Source of the DNA: JACRLW01 sp050181465
GTDB lineage: Bacteria; Planctomycetota; UBA1135; UBA2386
Length of the DNA stretch: 64,000 nt
Assembly (NCBI GenBank): GCA_050181465.1
Contig: JBFXDD010000020.1
Coordinates: 27,538 to 91,537, forward strand
Reading direction: 5' to 3'
Position numbers and translations under genes: made by a program. Below, one piece after another: positions 8,177-18,323 of the stretch; the first letter of the stretch is position 1, and each line of letters begins with the position of its first letter. The notes below the pieces were generated by a model. That model made no database searches, was not told the DNA's origin, and was given only the letters and a program-made list of their open reading frames with translations.

Positions 8177-8803
8177 ATGGAAGGGAATGACCCAGAGAAT
8201 CCCCTACCCGATCCCCTCATCGCGGATGCCCGACTGCTCGCCGCTTGGCCGGCGATCGCTTACAAGGTGCGCAACTCGCTGGCCCGGATCCTGCCGGCTC
8301 ACGATCTCGACGACGTCATGCAGAAGACCGTCATCACGGTTCTGCTGCACAATCGCACGGAGGAGATTCGCTCGCTCGAGGGGTTCGCGCAGAGGACCGC
8401 GGGCTTGCTGGCCAAGCGGGCTCTGAGGGACAGCCGGCGGCAACCGCGATCGATCGATTCTGACTCCGCGATCGACTCGCTCGAGGAGCCCTTGCAGGGC
8501 GCCGATCGATCGCACCAACATCGACTGCGCGAGATCCTCATTCGCTGGCGGAGAGAACTGCCACCCCGCCGGGCGAAGGCAGTCGGCCTGGCTCTCGGCG
8601 GTCACGGCAGCGTTGCCGCGATCGCGGAAGCCATGGGATGCACGGAGGCCAACGTGCGACAACACTTGGATTTCGCCATCGAGCAATTGAAACGCCCAAT
8701 GGCTCCGGCTGCTACCCATCAGCAGCCGCGTGCTGACGACGCGACGCGCAAACCGCAAGTCGGCCGCCCCCCCCCAAAGAGGAAGCGGCCGCGATCGACC
8801 TAA
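8177..8803 (+). CDS. ECF-like RNA polymerase sigma factor (sigma-70 family)
   Basis: This 208 aa protein has a region-2-like segment (HDLDDVMQKTVITVLLHN) and a C-terminal helix-turn-helix of region 4 type (AAIAEAMGCTEANVRQHLDFAIEQL), preceded by the usual 'LPPRRAKAVGLAL' lead. The tail is basic and proline-rich (PPPKRKRPR). Sigma factors of this size initiate transcription of small regulons in response to envelope or stress signals. No anti-sigma gene is adjacent on the same strand; the leftward cassette of unknown membrane proteins starts 400 bp away. I chose the ATG at 8177 because sequence upstream is not sigma-like. Confidence 0.8.
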   Translation: MEGNDPENPLPDPLIADARLLAAWPAIAYKVRNSLARILPAHDLDDVMQKTVITVLLHNRTEEIRSLEGFAQRTAGLLAKRALRDSRRQPRSIDSDSAIDSLEEPLQGADRSHQHRLREILIRWRRELPPRRAKAVGLALGGHGSVAAIAEAMGCTEANVRQHLDFAIEQLKRPMAPAATHQQPRADDATRKPQVGRPPPKRKRPRST

Positions 8804-8839
8804 TCGCGTGTCAGCAGTCGCGCTGCTCGCGTCGCAACT

Positions 8840-9178
8840 TCAGTACGGCGAATCCAGCAGAGTCCACACCATCTCCTGCACGTCTTCCTTGGCGTGACCC
8901 GTCAACCGCTCGACCGGCGCTTGGCCCTCGAGCAGTTGCCCGGCGATCTCCGGCAGGTCGGCCTCGGTGACCTTGCTGTAGAAGACGCGGTCGGGCCAGA
9001 CGGTGACGTTGATGCCGCACTCGCAGGCACCAAAGCAGGGATAGCGCCGCACACGCACCCGCTCCTCGGCGGGATCGGCGGCGCGCACGAGGTCCTTCAA
9101 TCGGTCGTGAACGTCGCCGGAACCGCGTTCGGTGCAGTCCCCGCCTTCACACACGTACACCAGTTTGGGGTCGGTCAT
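8840..9178 (-). CDS. Thioredoxin-fold [2Fe-2S] ferredoxin of the box locus
   Basis: This 112 aa protein has Cys10, Cys15, Cys48, Cys52 and Cys54 (CEGGDC near the N-terminus and CFGACECG later). The pattern fits the thioredoxin-like [2Fe-2S] ferredoxin family (C-x4-C ... C-x3-C). It starts 8 nt after the boxB stop and is the last gene of the boxC-boxB unit. BoxB oxygenase normally receives electrons from the flavoprotein BoxA, which is absent here. A role as electron donor or carrier for BoxB is therefore a reasonable inference from context, not shown. The start ATG at 9178 directly precedes the first cysteine motif. Confidence 0.78.
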   Translation of the reverse strand: MTDPKLVYVCEGGDCTERGSGDVHDRLKDLVRAADPAEERVRVRRYPCFGACECGINVTVWPDRVFYSKVTEADLPEIAGQLLEGQAPVERLTGHAKEDVQEMVWTLLDSPY

Positions 9179-9186
9179 GAATCGGG

Positions 9187-10598
9187 TCAGTGGAACTTCA
9201 CGTACTCGAACTCGATGGGCTTCTCGTTGACGCCCATCGCCGGCGGGGCGATGTAGTTCGCGAACTTGCCGGGCTCGTAGACCGCCTTCATGCACGACTT
9301 CACGTAGTCGCGATCGGCGGTCGACGGCAGCCAGGCGCCGTGCCCATGCGTCCACTCCGCCTCGGAGATCATCTTGCCGTCCGGCGCGAACTTGTAATGC
9401 GCATACACGCCCTGGTTGCGGTTGAACTTGCGATCGGGCAGAACGAGCCGGAAGTCGACCCCGAGCGCTTCGAGATCGCGGTTCCATCGCTGCGTGATAC
9501 GCGTGCAATCGGCGATGTAGGCATCGAGCAGCACCGCGTTCATCGCGCGACGCAACGGGATGTCCTTCTCGACGAGGCGATCGCCGTCCGGCACCGCGAG
9601 CTTGTAGGTGTGCTCGAGCGCGCGCGGATCCTTGTAGATGCCGTCGCCTTCGCGGTAGCGACCTTTGAGGCCCGACGCGAACGACTCCGCGGCATTCGTC
9701 GAGTCTTCACCGCCAAAGAGGTCCATGCTGCGGGAGAACCAGAAGTTCACGTAGCGCTGCAAGGTCTCGAAAGGGATCGCACCCACGGTGGCGGGATCCT
9801 TGCCTTCACGAACCAGTTCCGCCGTGCGACGCAGGATGCGACCGATCCCGTTCTCACCGGTCTGCATGTGATAGGCCTCCTCCGTCAGCATGAACTGCGT
9901 GGAGCGGGCGAGCGGATCGAATCCGGATTCGGCGAGCGAGGCGAGCTGGTACTTGCCGTCACGATCGGTGAAGGTCGTGAAGCAGAAGAAATCCAGCCAG
10001 GTGTCGATCGGCTCGTTGAAGGCTTCGAGGATGCGGGGGCTGTCGGCGTTGCCGCTGTGCCGTTCGAGCATCGCCTCGGCTTCCTCGCGACCATCGGCAC
10101 CGAAGTAGGTGTGCAGCAGATACACCATCGCCCACAGGTGCCGACCTTCCTCGACGTTCACCTGGAACAGACTGCGCAAGTCGTACAGCGACGGCGCGGT
10201 GTAGCCGAGCCGACGCTGCTGCTCGACGGATGCGGGCTCGGTGTCGCCCTGCGTGACGATCAATCGACGCAGACGATTGCGATGCTCGCCCGGAACCTCG
10301 CTCCACACCGGATCGCCGATGTGGTCGCCGAAATGGATCTTGCGATCTTCGGCACCTTCCGCGAGGAAGATGCCCCAGCGGTAATCGGGCATCTTCACGT
10401 AGTCGAAGTGCGCCCAACCACCCTTGCCGACACCGACCGCGGTGCGCAGATAGATGTCGTGCGCGTTGAACTCGGTGGGTCCCATGTCGCGCCACCACTC
10501 GAGAAAGGCCGGCTGCCATTTCTCGAGCGCGTGGAGCAAGCGCTTGTTGTCGCGCAGACCGACGTTGTTGGGGATCTTGGCTTCGAGGTCGACGGTGT

Positions 10599-10602
<4 letters not shown>
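9187..10602 (-). CDS. boxB: Benzoyl-CoA 2,3-epoxidase, oxygenase component BoxB
   Basis: This 471 aa protein has normal BoxB length (about 475). BoxB is a soluble di-iron enzyme that epoxidises benzoyl-CoA in the aerobic CoA-dependent benzoate pathway. Two ExxH metal motifs are visible, EGRH (Glu152-His155) and EAYH (Glu242-His245). Glu122 and Asp213 sit where the remaining di-iron ligands are expected. The start is a GTG at 10602, supported by GGAGGAG just upstream and by a 4-nt GTGA overlap with the boxC stop. Reading further upstream would only run through boxC in another frame. Its partner reductase BoxA is not in the window; a small ferredoxin gene follows instead. Confidence 0.95.
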
Positions 10603-12242
<1,640 letters not shown>

Positions 12243-12342
12243 GGGCCGGACGGGTTCGCTCGGGCCTGGAGAGGGTAGGAGCCCCAGAGCGCCGAGGCAA
12301 GAACCATAGCGCATGTTCGGCGATCTCTCGGGCGACCAGGAA

Positions 12343-12356
12343 TGCATTATGTTGCA
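12343..12356. promoter_or_regulatory. Candidate BoxR operator (TGCA-N6-TGCA)
   Basis: TGCA at 12343-12346 and TGCA at 12353-12356 are separated by 6 nt in the boxC/boxR divergent region, about 100 bp upstream of boxC and 65 bp upstream of boxR. Repeated TGCA motifs are the recognised target type of the related regulators BzdR/BoxR. The placement between the two divergent starts supports an operator. The spacing and palindrome extent were read by eye only. Confidence 0.55.
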
Positions 12357-12420
12357 TCTTCACGCATGGGAGCGTCGGAACATGCGATTTGATGCCTACT
12401 CGCGCGGCCCGTGAAGCACT

Positions 12421-13293
12421 ATGCTGCCGCCCGTGTCCGAGTCCTCGCTCGCCCTCGCCCGAGTCCTCGCCGGCGAAGTCCGGCAGCGGCGCGGCCGTCT
12501 CCGCTGGACCCGTCGAGAGCTGGCCAACCGCACCGGGGTCTCCGAACGTTTCCTCGCTGAGATCGAGGCCGGCAGGGCGAACCCGTCGGTGCTCACGATC
12601 TGCGACCTGGCCGCCGCCTTCGAGTGTGAGCCGGTCGAACTCCTGGGTGGACATCCGCCGGCCCGGGCCAAGTCGAGATCGAACCCGCCGATCGCGCTCC
12701 TGGGGCTGCGCGGAGCCGGCAAGAGCACGGTGGGACGAGAGCTGAGTGTGCGACTGGGCCTACCCTTCGTCGAACTCGATGCCGAAGTCGAGCGACGGAC
12801 CGGCATGAAGCTCGGCCAGATCTTCGAACTCAACGGCGAATCGTCGTTCCGCCGCAGTGAACGCGAAGCGCTCCGTGCGCTGCTCGACGACGACCGCGGC
12901 GCGCTGGTGATCGCCACGGGCGGCGGCATCGTGACGGATCCTGAGACCTTCGCACTGCTGCGCGAGCGAACCTGGACGGTCTGGCTGGAGGCACGACCTC
13001 AGGATCACTGGCAGCGGGTCGTCGCTCAAGGCGACACGCGGCCGATGCAGGGTCAGGACGCCGCCTTCGACGGCCTCGTCGCAATCCTGGATCAGCGCCG
13101 CCGCTTGTACTCGCAAGCCGCGATCACCGTGCAGACCAGCGGTCGAGACGTGCGATCGATCGCCGAAGCGATCGCCGTCGCGTGGCCCCGACACGATGGG
13201 GAGTTGAGCGCGGACACCAGCGACTCCACAGCGCCTGCCGATGCCGAGAGCGAAGAAGCTCGTCAGGCATGGCCCAACAACCCAGCGAAGTAG
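12421..13293 (+). CDS. boxR: BoxR/BzdR-type regulator: XRE HTH fused to shikimate-kinase-like domain
   Basis: This 290 aa protein has an N-terminal XRE-type helix-turn-helix (about residues 16-75; RRELANRTGVSERFLAEIEAG). A shikimate-kinase-like domain begins at about residue 90, with Walker A GLRGAGKST at 95-103 and ATGGGIV later. This architecture is characteristic of BoxR/BzdR repressors, which bind benzoyl-CoA through the kinase-like domain and release the box promoters. It is divergent from boxC, with a TGCA-repeat site between them. The last 25 nt overlap the next gene. The C-terminal 25 residues are acidic and look non-conserved. Confidence 0.92.
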   Translation: MLPPVSESSLALARVLAGEVRQRRGRLRWTRRELANRTGVSERFLAEIEAGRANPSVLTICDLAAAFECEPVELLGGHPPARAKSRSNPPIALLGLRGAGKSTVGRELSVRLGLPFVELDAEVERRTGMKLGQIFELNGESSFRRSEREALRALLDDDRGALVIATGGGIVTDPETFALLRERTWTVWLEARPQDHWQRVVAQGDTRPMQGQDAAFDGLVAILDQRRRLYSQAAITVQTSGRDVRSIAEAIAVAWPRHDGELSADTSDSTAPADAESEEARQAWPNNPAK

Positions 13294-15140
13294 ACCCCGC
13301 GCAGCAGGCTCTCGAGAGCCTGGCGAGCTACTTGCGACTGCGCGCGCTCTACCCGGCAAAGAATCTTCGGGTGGGCGCCGCGCGGGACCTGCTGCTGGAC
13401 TGGACTTGGCAGTCCGCGGTCGGCGGCCGCACCGTGCGCATCCGCATCTCGCCGGAGCGAGCGCACGTCGACGAAGTGCCGGTCGAGATCTCGACGCCCA
13501 ACTTGCGCTGGTTCGCCGAGCAAATCCTCAAGGTCTCGATCGGCGGCTTCGACCTCACGGCTGCGGTCGATGCGGACGCATTGGAGCGGCTCGCGACGAG
13601 CCTGCAGAGGTCCGCGAGCCGGAACCCGACGCCCCTCTTGGACTCCTGGCCTTCCGACGAGACGCGGATTCGGCCGATTCCGTTGGTGTTCGCAGGAAGT
13701 CACAGCGGGGAGTCCAGAGACACCGCAACCGATAGCGAGTCCGCCGCCGTGGACACTGCAACCCGCGCGGAACTGGTGAAGCGAATCCACTCGGATCCGC
13801 AGTTGCGTCTGAGGCTGGACGCGCTCCAGGCACGCCTTGACGAGCAAGCCGGCGAAGGCGAGGTTCGGCGAGAGCTGCCGGTCATCGATCGAATTCTCGA
13901 GCTCGTGCAAGGCGACGCGGGCGCCGCAGATCACGACCCGATCACCGTCGTCGACCGAGCGCTCGCGACCATCGATCGCGAGATTCTCTCGAAGATCGAG
14001 TCCATCGACGGCGCTGGGACATCCGCCTTGGCTGAGACTTCCCTGCGCGTGGCCCACCGCTTCTTCTCTCCTCAGACCGCGGTAGTCGTCGCCGACGGCG
14101 ACGAATCGAGTGTGACCGAACGGCCGGAGGATCGCATGGTGGTCGACGACCTGGATGGCCTGATCGTCGACCTCCTCGGGTTGCCCTGGGGCAATGCCGC
14201 GCCGGCTTTCGACGAGGAAACCCGCCAGGACGAGCATTACCTGGGAATCCTCTGCGAACTGCTCGAGACCCACCTGATCTCGACGACGCCTTCCCGCGCG
14301 GCAGCGGCGATCGGCAGACTGGCACTCTCACGCGACGGACTCGACCTGGCACGGCTGCGAGAGATCTTTCGATCGCCCACCGGCGCTCGCAGCGCTCCTG
14401 CCGCGGCGGCGGGAGATCTCGCTGTCGAGACGATTCGCGCCTTTCACGCCGCGGGCGCGCTCGACGTCCTTCTGAAGGAGGGATTGGTGGAGCCGGAGAT
14501 CTTCGGCACCGAGTTTCCGAACTGGTTCGGCGAGTGGGTCGACACGCTGAGTCCCGGACGGGCACAAGACGAGGATCTCTTCGCCCGAGCGCTGATGAGC
14601 ATCCCGCCCGGCAAGTTCGATGAAGGCTTCGGGCACTTGTTCGCGAGTGATGTACTCCCCGGGACCGATCGACTGACTCGCGTAATGGAGCTCGCCGGAG
14701 CCCGAGCCGGCGCACTCCTCGTTCGGCTCTTGCAGTTCCACCCGGGTGTCATGCGGGGCTTCGCCCTGCGCTGGCTGTTCAAGTCCTCGTTGCCGCCGAC
14801 CGAGAGCGCGGCGATCCGACTGCTTCCAGCGGACCGCATCCCAATCGACCATATCGGTCATCTCTGCTTGTTGGCCGACGGCGACGACAGACAACGATCG
14901 CGCGTCCTCGAGGAGTCCGGCGCGCTGCTGCGGCGCTTCGCGGTCGAAGGGACCGAAGCGATTCACCATGATCGGCGAATCCGCGTGATTCGCTCGCTCG
15001 CGGACTTCCCCAACCTGCAGACGCGCGGCGTGCTGGAAGATCTCGCCAGTGGCTGGGGAATCGCATCGGCAGAGCGACGGGAGCTTCGAAGCGTCGCCAA
15101 GGAAACCCTCCGAGTCGTGAGGAACAGACCATGTGCGTGA
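13269..15140 (+). CDS. Unknown protein paired with HD-GYP gene
   Basis: This 623 aa soluble protein is not recognised as a known family. Its first 120 or so residues (YLRLRALYPAKNLRV ... VRIRISPERAHVDEVPVEI ... SIGGFDLTAAVDADALERL) run parallel to the N-terminus of the HD-GYP protein encoded next. The rest is largely helical, possibly HEAT-like, without catalytic signatures. The ATG at 13269 lies inside the end of boxR (25-nt overlap). The gene's end overlaps the HD-GYP start by 10 nt, so boxR, this gene and the HD-GYP gene may form one transcript. A regulatory or scaffold role is inference from this context. Confidence 0.72.
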   Translation: MAQQPSEVDPAQQALESLASYLRLRALYPAKNLRVGAARDLLLDWTWQSAVGGRTVRIRISPERAHVDEVPVEISTPNLRWFAEQILKVSIGGFDLTAAVDADALERLATSLQRSASRNPTPLLDSWPSDETRIRPIPLVFAGSHSGESRDTATDSESAAVDTATRAELVKRIHSDPQLRLRLDALQARLDEQAGEGEVRRELPVIDRILELVQGDAGAADHDPITVVDRALATIDREILSKIESIDGAGTSALAETSLRVAHRFFSPQTAVVVADGDESSVTERPEDRMVVDDLDGLIVDLLGLPWGNAAPAFDEETRQDEHYLGILCELLETHLISTTPSRAAAAIGRLALSRDGLDLARLREIFRSPTGARSAPAAAAGDLAVETIRAFHAAGALDVLLKEGLVEPEIFGTEFPNWFGEWVDTLSPGRAQDEDLFARALMSIPPGKFDEGFGHLFASDVLPGTDRLTRVMELAGARAGALLVRLLQFHPGVMRGFALRWLFKSSLPPTESAAIRLLPADRIPIDHIGHLCLLADGDDRQRSRVLEESGALLRRFAVEGTEAIHHDRRIRVIRSLADFPNLQTRGVLEDLASGWGIASAERRELRSVAKETLRVVRNRPCA

Positions 15141-16531
15141 AGCCTCGAGACCCCATCCCGGAGTCGAGTACGCAGAACGATCTCGTTCTCGAGATGATCG
15201 ACGACTTCGCCGCCGCATTGGTCAACATGCGGATCTACTCGGCCTCGCACCGTCGCGTGACCGATCTGGCGGATTCGGTTGCCCGATTCGTGAATGAGAT
15301 CACGACAGCAGGTCCCAGCCATCCCTTGCGCATCTCCATTGCGAACGAAATGCTCGTGATGGACCGGCGACCGCTGATCGGCGCGAGTATCACCGCATCC
15401 CGAGTCATCCGAGCAATCGTCGATCGTGGCGGCGGTGGCATCGAGTTCGACGCGAACACGAACTCGGCCGACGTACTGGAGATACTCGGTCTCCTCTCCA
15501 CTCGAGTCACCGAGGGAGATGACTGGAACCGCGTGAACGCACAACTCGCCGAGCGTCACATCAGGTCCATCAGACTGCTGCCGCCCTACGTGCTCGGAGC
15601 CGCTGAGAGAGCGGCCGTGAACGAGGGCATCCTCAGCGCGCCGGTCCGGTTCTACCAAACGTGCATCGACACGCTGCAGGAAGTGACCGTCGCCATCTGT
15701 CACGGTGGACGAATCGAGTTCGGCCCGGTCAAGACCCACGCCGAAGCAGTGCTGCGCGGTCTCGAGAGCGATGAAGGCCCGCTCATGAACCTCGCACGTC
15801 AAGATCAGTACGACGCGTTCACGTTCGGTCACTCCGTACGAGTCGCAGTCATCGCGATGAACTTCGCGCGAACGCTGACCCGCAACCACGACCTGTTGAT
15901 ACGAATCGGTACGGCTGCGCTGCTCCACGACTGCGGCAAGTCACTGATCCCCTTCGAGATCCTGCACTCACGCAAGCAGCTCGGACCCGAGGAGAGGGCC
16001 GAGATGAACAAGCATCCTGCGTTCGGTGCGGAGATTCTGCTGGACCACGACAACGTCGATCCGCTCGCGGTAGCCGCTGCGTTCGGCCATCATCGTGCCT
16101 GCGACGGTGGCGGTTATCCGCGAACCCGCGCGCAGCACCACAACTTGCTGGTCACGGAGATCGTCAAGCTATGTGACGTGTACGAGGCCCTCACGGCTGC
16201 CCGACCGTACAAGCGTCCCATGAGTCCGATCCGTGCCTATCGCATCATGATCTCGATGGGGGATCACCTCGATCGCGCTCTGCTCCGTCGGTTCATCGAG
16301 TCGAACGGTGCCTATCCGATCGGTCAGACGGTTCGGCTGGCGAGCGGCGAACTCGCACGAGTTCGCCACCAAACAGACGAGATCCTCCAGCCGATCGTGC
16401 GAGTCATCAGCGATCGCAACGGAGACCCACTCGACGCAATCGACACGGTCGAGCTGGATCTCCGCTACCAGGAGCGAGACAGCCTGCGCCGGATCGACGG
16501 CGTGCTCGAAGGCGCCGAGCGTCTGCTCTGA
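15131..16531 (+). CDS. HD-GYP domain protein (putative cyclic-di-GMP phosphodiesterase)
   Basis: This 466 aa protein has an N-terminal domain (about 1-130) resembling that of the upstream 623 aa protein. A C-terminal HD-GYP domain (about 200-400) follows. Its metal-binding signatures are HDCGK at 266-270 and HHRACDGGGYP at 320-330, so the GYP signature and the HD dyad are intact. HD-GYP domains hydrolyse cyclic di-GMP. It overlaps the upstream gene by 10 nt. No GGDEF or receiver domain is present; the N-terminal domain presumably provides sensing or partner binding. Confidence 0.9.
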   Translation: MCVKPRDPIPESSTQNDLVLEMIDDFAAALVNMRIYSASHRRVTDLADSVARFVNEITTAGPSHPLRISIANEMLVMDRRPLIGASITASRVIRAIVDRGGGGIEFDANTNSADVLEILGLLSTRVTEGDDWNRVNAQLAERHIRSIRLLPPYVLGAAERAAVNEGILSAPVRFYQTCIDTLQEVTVAICHGGRIEFGPVKTHAEAVLRGLESDEGPLMNLARQDQYDAFTFGHSVRVAVIAMNFARTLTRNHDLLIRIGTAALLHDCGKSLIPFEILHSRKQLGPEERAEMNKHPAFGAEILLDHDNVDPLAVAAAFGHHRACDGGGYPRTRAQHHNLLVTEIVKLCDVYEALTAARPYKRPMSPIRAYRIMISMGDHLDRALLRRFIESNGAYPIGQTVRLASGELARVRHQTDEILQPIVRVISDRNGDPLDAIDTVELDLRYQERDSLRRIDGVLEGAERLL

Positions 16532-16546
16532 CCCATCGCCCTGGTG

Positions 16547-16578
16547 CCCCCTCGGCGCATCGAACGAACACGAGGGGG
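16547..16578. terminator. Candidate bidirectional terminator hairpin
   Basis: Perfect 8-bp arms CCCCCTCG (16547-16554) and CGAGGGGG (16571-16578) with a 16-nt loop lie between the convergent HD-GYP gene (ends 16531) and DHODH-like gene (ends 16586). No T-tract follows, so intrinsic termination is uncertain. Confidence 0.45.
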
Positions 16579-16585
16579 ATCGCAC

Positions 16586-17389
16586 TCAGTCCAGGAATGC
16601 GGCGACTCGCGACTCCAAGAGCGCTTCGGCCCGTCGCGCGATCGGCTCGACCCCGCGGGCACTGAACAGGTAGCCGGGGCTCATGACCTTCGTACCGACG
16701 GCGACTGCGTGGACACCTGCCTTCACGTAGTCGTCGACGTCGCTCGCTTGACGCACACCACCCCCACCGAGAATCCGCAACTCGTCGCGGGCATGCTCCG
16801 GCACCGACTCGAAGAGCCGCCGAATGCACTGGAGAGCGACCGGCTTCAGCGGCTTCCCGCTGAGGCCTCCGGCGGGAATTGGCAGAGTATTGCACGCGTG
16901 AAAGCGCCGGATCCCAGCTTCGATGGCTTCACGAAACAGCAACTCGAACTGAACCGGCGGCAGCTTGACGATCACCGGTGAACCAGTTGCTCGCGCCCGA
17001 GCGAACAGCTCGCGCGGCCAATCGATCTCGCCGACATTCGGGCAACTCATGTTGAGCTCGATCGCGCGGGGACGAAGCGCCGTGACGACGTCGAGAAGTC
17101 GCCACCAGTCATCCGCGACGAAGCCGTGGATGCTGACGATCTTGTCGTCGACCCGGATCTTCTGTCGGCGAACGCGATCCGCGAGCCAGTCGATGCCGGG
17201 ATTCCGCAGCCCGATCTTGTTCACCCACGCACCGAGCCGTCGGTAGAAGCGCACGGTCTTCAGGATGCGCCAGACTCGCCCGGGACGCGCAGCCGCGGTG
17301 AAGGTGCCGAGCGTCGCGATCGCGAACTTCGGTTGGACGTAGTTGCCGAAAGGCGCGGAGATGATGAGACGTGGCGCCGGAGGAGGCAT
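16586..17389 (-). CDS. Dihydroorotate-dehydrogenase-like flavoprotein
   Basis: This 267 aa protein shows TIM-barrel DHODH family motifs: IELNMSCPNVG, PVIVKLPP, NTLPIPAGGLSGKPLKPVAL and ILGGGGV near the FMN phosphate site. PyrD-type enzymes oxidise dihydroorotate in pyrimidine synthesis, and related family members act on other substrates. The N-terminus (LIISAPFGNYVQ) differs from the usual PyrD start, and no other pyr genes are nearby. A true PyrD role is plausible but not certain. The gene is monocistronic, flanked by a hairpin at its 3' end and repeat copy 2 at its 5' end. Confidence 0.72.
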   Translation of the reverse strand: MPPPAPRLIISAPFGNYVQPKFAIATLGTFTAAARPGRVWRILKTVRFYRRLGAWVNKIGLRNPGIDWLADRVRRQKIRVDDKIVSIHGFVADDWWRLLDVVTALRPRAIELNMSCPNVGEIDWPRELFARARATGSPVIVKLPPVQFELLFREAIEAGIRRFHACNTLPIPAGGLSGKPLKPVALQCIRRLFESVPEHARDELRILGGGGVRQASDVDDYVKAGVHAVAVGTKVMSPGYLFSARGVEPIARRAEALLESRVAAFLD

Positions 17390-17442
17390 CGCGGTCGATC
17401 ATGGCACGAGGCGGCCTTCGCTTCATTCCCTCTCGATCCTGC

Positions 17443-17626
17443 CTAGCCCGCATCATGCGTGAACGTCGTTGCGAGATCGCCGCAGGTCGATGCCCGACAT
17501 GGAGCTACGACGGTCGACGACCGAAGGGTAGCTGTAGCTACGCTGCCAGGGAGGAGCCGTCGTAGCGACGCCGCTGGGCGCGACCCGTGCCGATCGCAGC
17601 AGACGTTCACGCATGATCCGGGCTAG
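17443..17626. repeat. Long palindromic dispersed repeat, copy 2 (184 bp)
   Basis: The length matches copy 1 but the orientation is inverted. The terminal 25-bp arms (17443-17467 and 17602-17626) differ at only one position from perfect pairing. Arm bases that differ from copy 1 (ATCATGC in place of CTATTCG) are changed on both arms, so pairing is kept. It lies in the divergent gap between the DHODH-like gene and the nitroreductase gene, ending 10 bp before the chosen nitroreductase start, so it may affect that gene's 5' leader. Confidence 0.92.
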
Positions 17627-17636
17627 ACTTCGCGGG

Positions 17637-18230
17637 ATGCTCGGTCGAATGCCGAACGCTTCGGAGCCGATCCGCTCCTTCGACGAGATCCTGCGCGGCC
17701 GCCGCACGATCCACGACTACCTCCCCGAGCCGGTCGATGAGGCCGCGATCGAGGCCGCGCTGGCGACCGCGATCGAAGCGCCGAATCATCGGATGACGGT
17801 GCCGTGGCGGTTCGCTCGGGTGGGCCCCGTCACCCGGTCGAAGATCGCGGATCGGGCGGTAGACCTGGGCACCAAGCCAGGCACGGCCCTCGGCCCGACC
17901 GAGGTGGATCGCATCCGCAGCAAGATCGAGTCCCCCTTCGAACTCGTCGTGGTCAGCTTGGTCAGGAACGCCGATCCGGCGATCGCGCGTGAGGACTATG
18001 CCAGCGGGGCCTGTGCCATACAGAACTTGATGCTGTCGCTCTGGGCGGCCGGGATCGGCAGCAAGTGGAGCACCGGGAAGATCACGCGCGATCCAATGAC
18101 CTACGCCGCGGTCGGCATCGACAGCGAGAACCAGGAGATCATCGGTTTCGTGTGGGTCGGGAGGCCGGCGAAGGTCCCTGCCCGACCGCCGCGTCCAGAC
18201 GTCGCCGAACTGGTGCGGCGACTGCCCTGA
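17637..18230 (+). CDS. Nitroreductase-family protein
   Basis: This protein of about 197 aa opens with the FMN-binding pattern of nitroreductases (RSFDEILRGRRTIHDYLPEPV; EAPNHRMTVPWRF). ASGACAIQNLMLSLWAAGIGSKW and a final GFVWVGRP segment follow. Members reduce nitro groups, quinones or enones with NAD(P)H. Two ATGs (17637 and 17649) are plausible starts. A further upstream ATG at 17613 would place the start inside the repeat and is unlikely. The gene is isolated between repeat copy 2 and a short repeat copy, so no pathway can be assigned. Confidence 0.85.
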   Translation: MLGRMPNASEPIRSFDEILRGRRTIHDYLPEPVDEAAIEAALATAIEAPNHRMTVPWRFARVGPVTRSKIADRAVDLGTKPGTALGPTEVDRIRSKIESPFELVVVSLVRNADPAIAREDYASGACAIQNLMLSLWAAGIGSKWSTGKITRDPMTYAAVGIDSENQEIIGFVWVGRPAKVPARPPRPDVAELVRRLP

Positions 18231-18241
18231 TCGCACACGAC

Positions 18242-18323
18242 CTCAGCCCGGAATATGCGTGAACGTCTGCCGCGATCGGCACAGGTCGATCTCGCGACGA
18301 CGCTATCGAATCATCCGGGCCAG
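18242..18323. repeat. Short internally deleted form of the palindromic repeat
   Basis: The left end (CAGCCCGGAATATGCGTGAACGTC, read here as two pieces: CAGCCCGGAATATG and CGTGAACGTC) and the right end (GAATCATCCGGGCCAG) match the long copies. The interior is mostly missing. It lies between the convergent nitroreductase and sigma-fusion genes. The stop codon (TAG, 18303-18305 on the minus strand) and last five residues of the sigma-fusion gene are supplied by the repeat's right arm. Confidence 0.8.
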
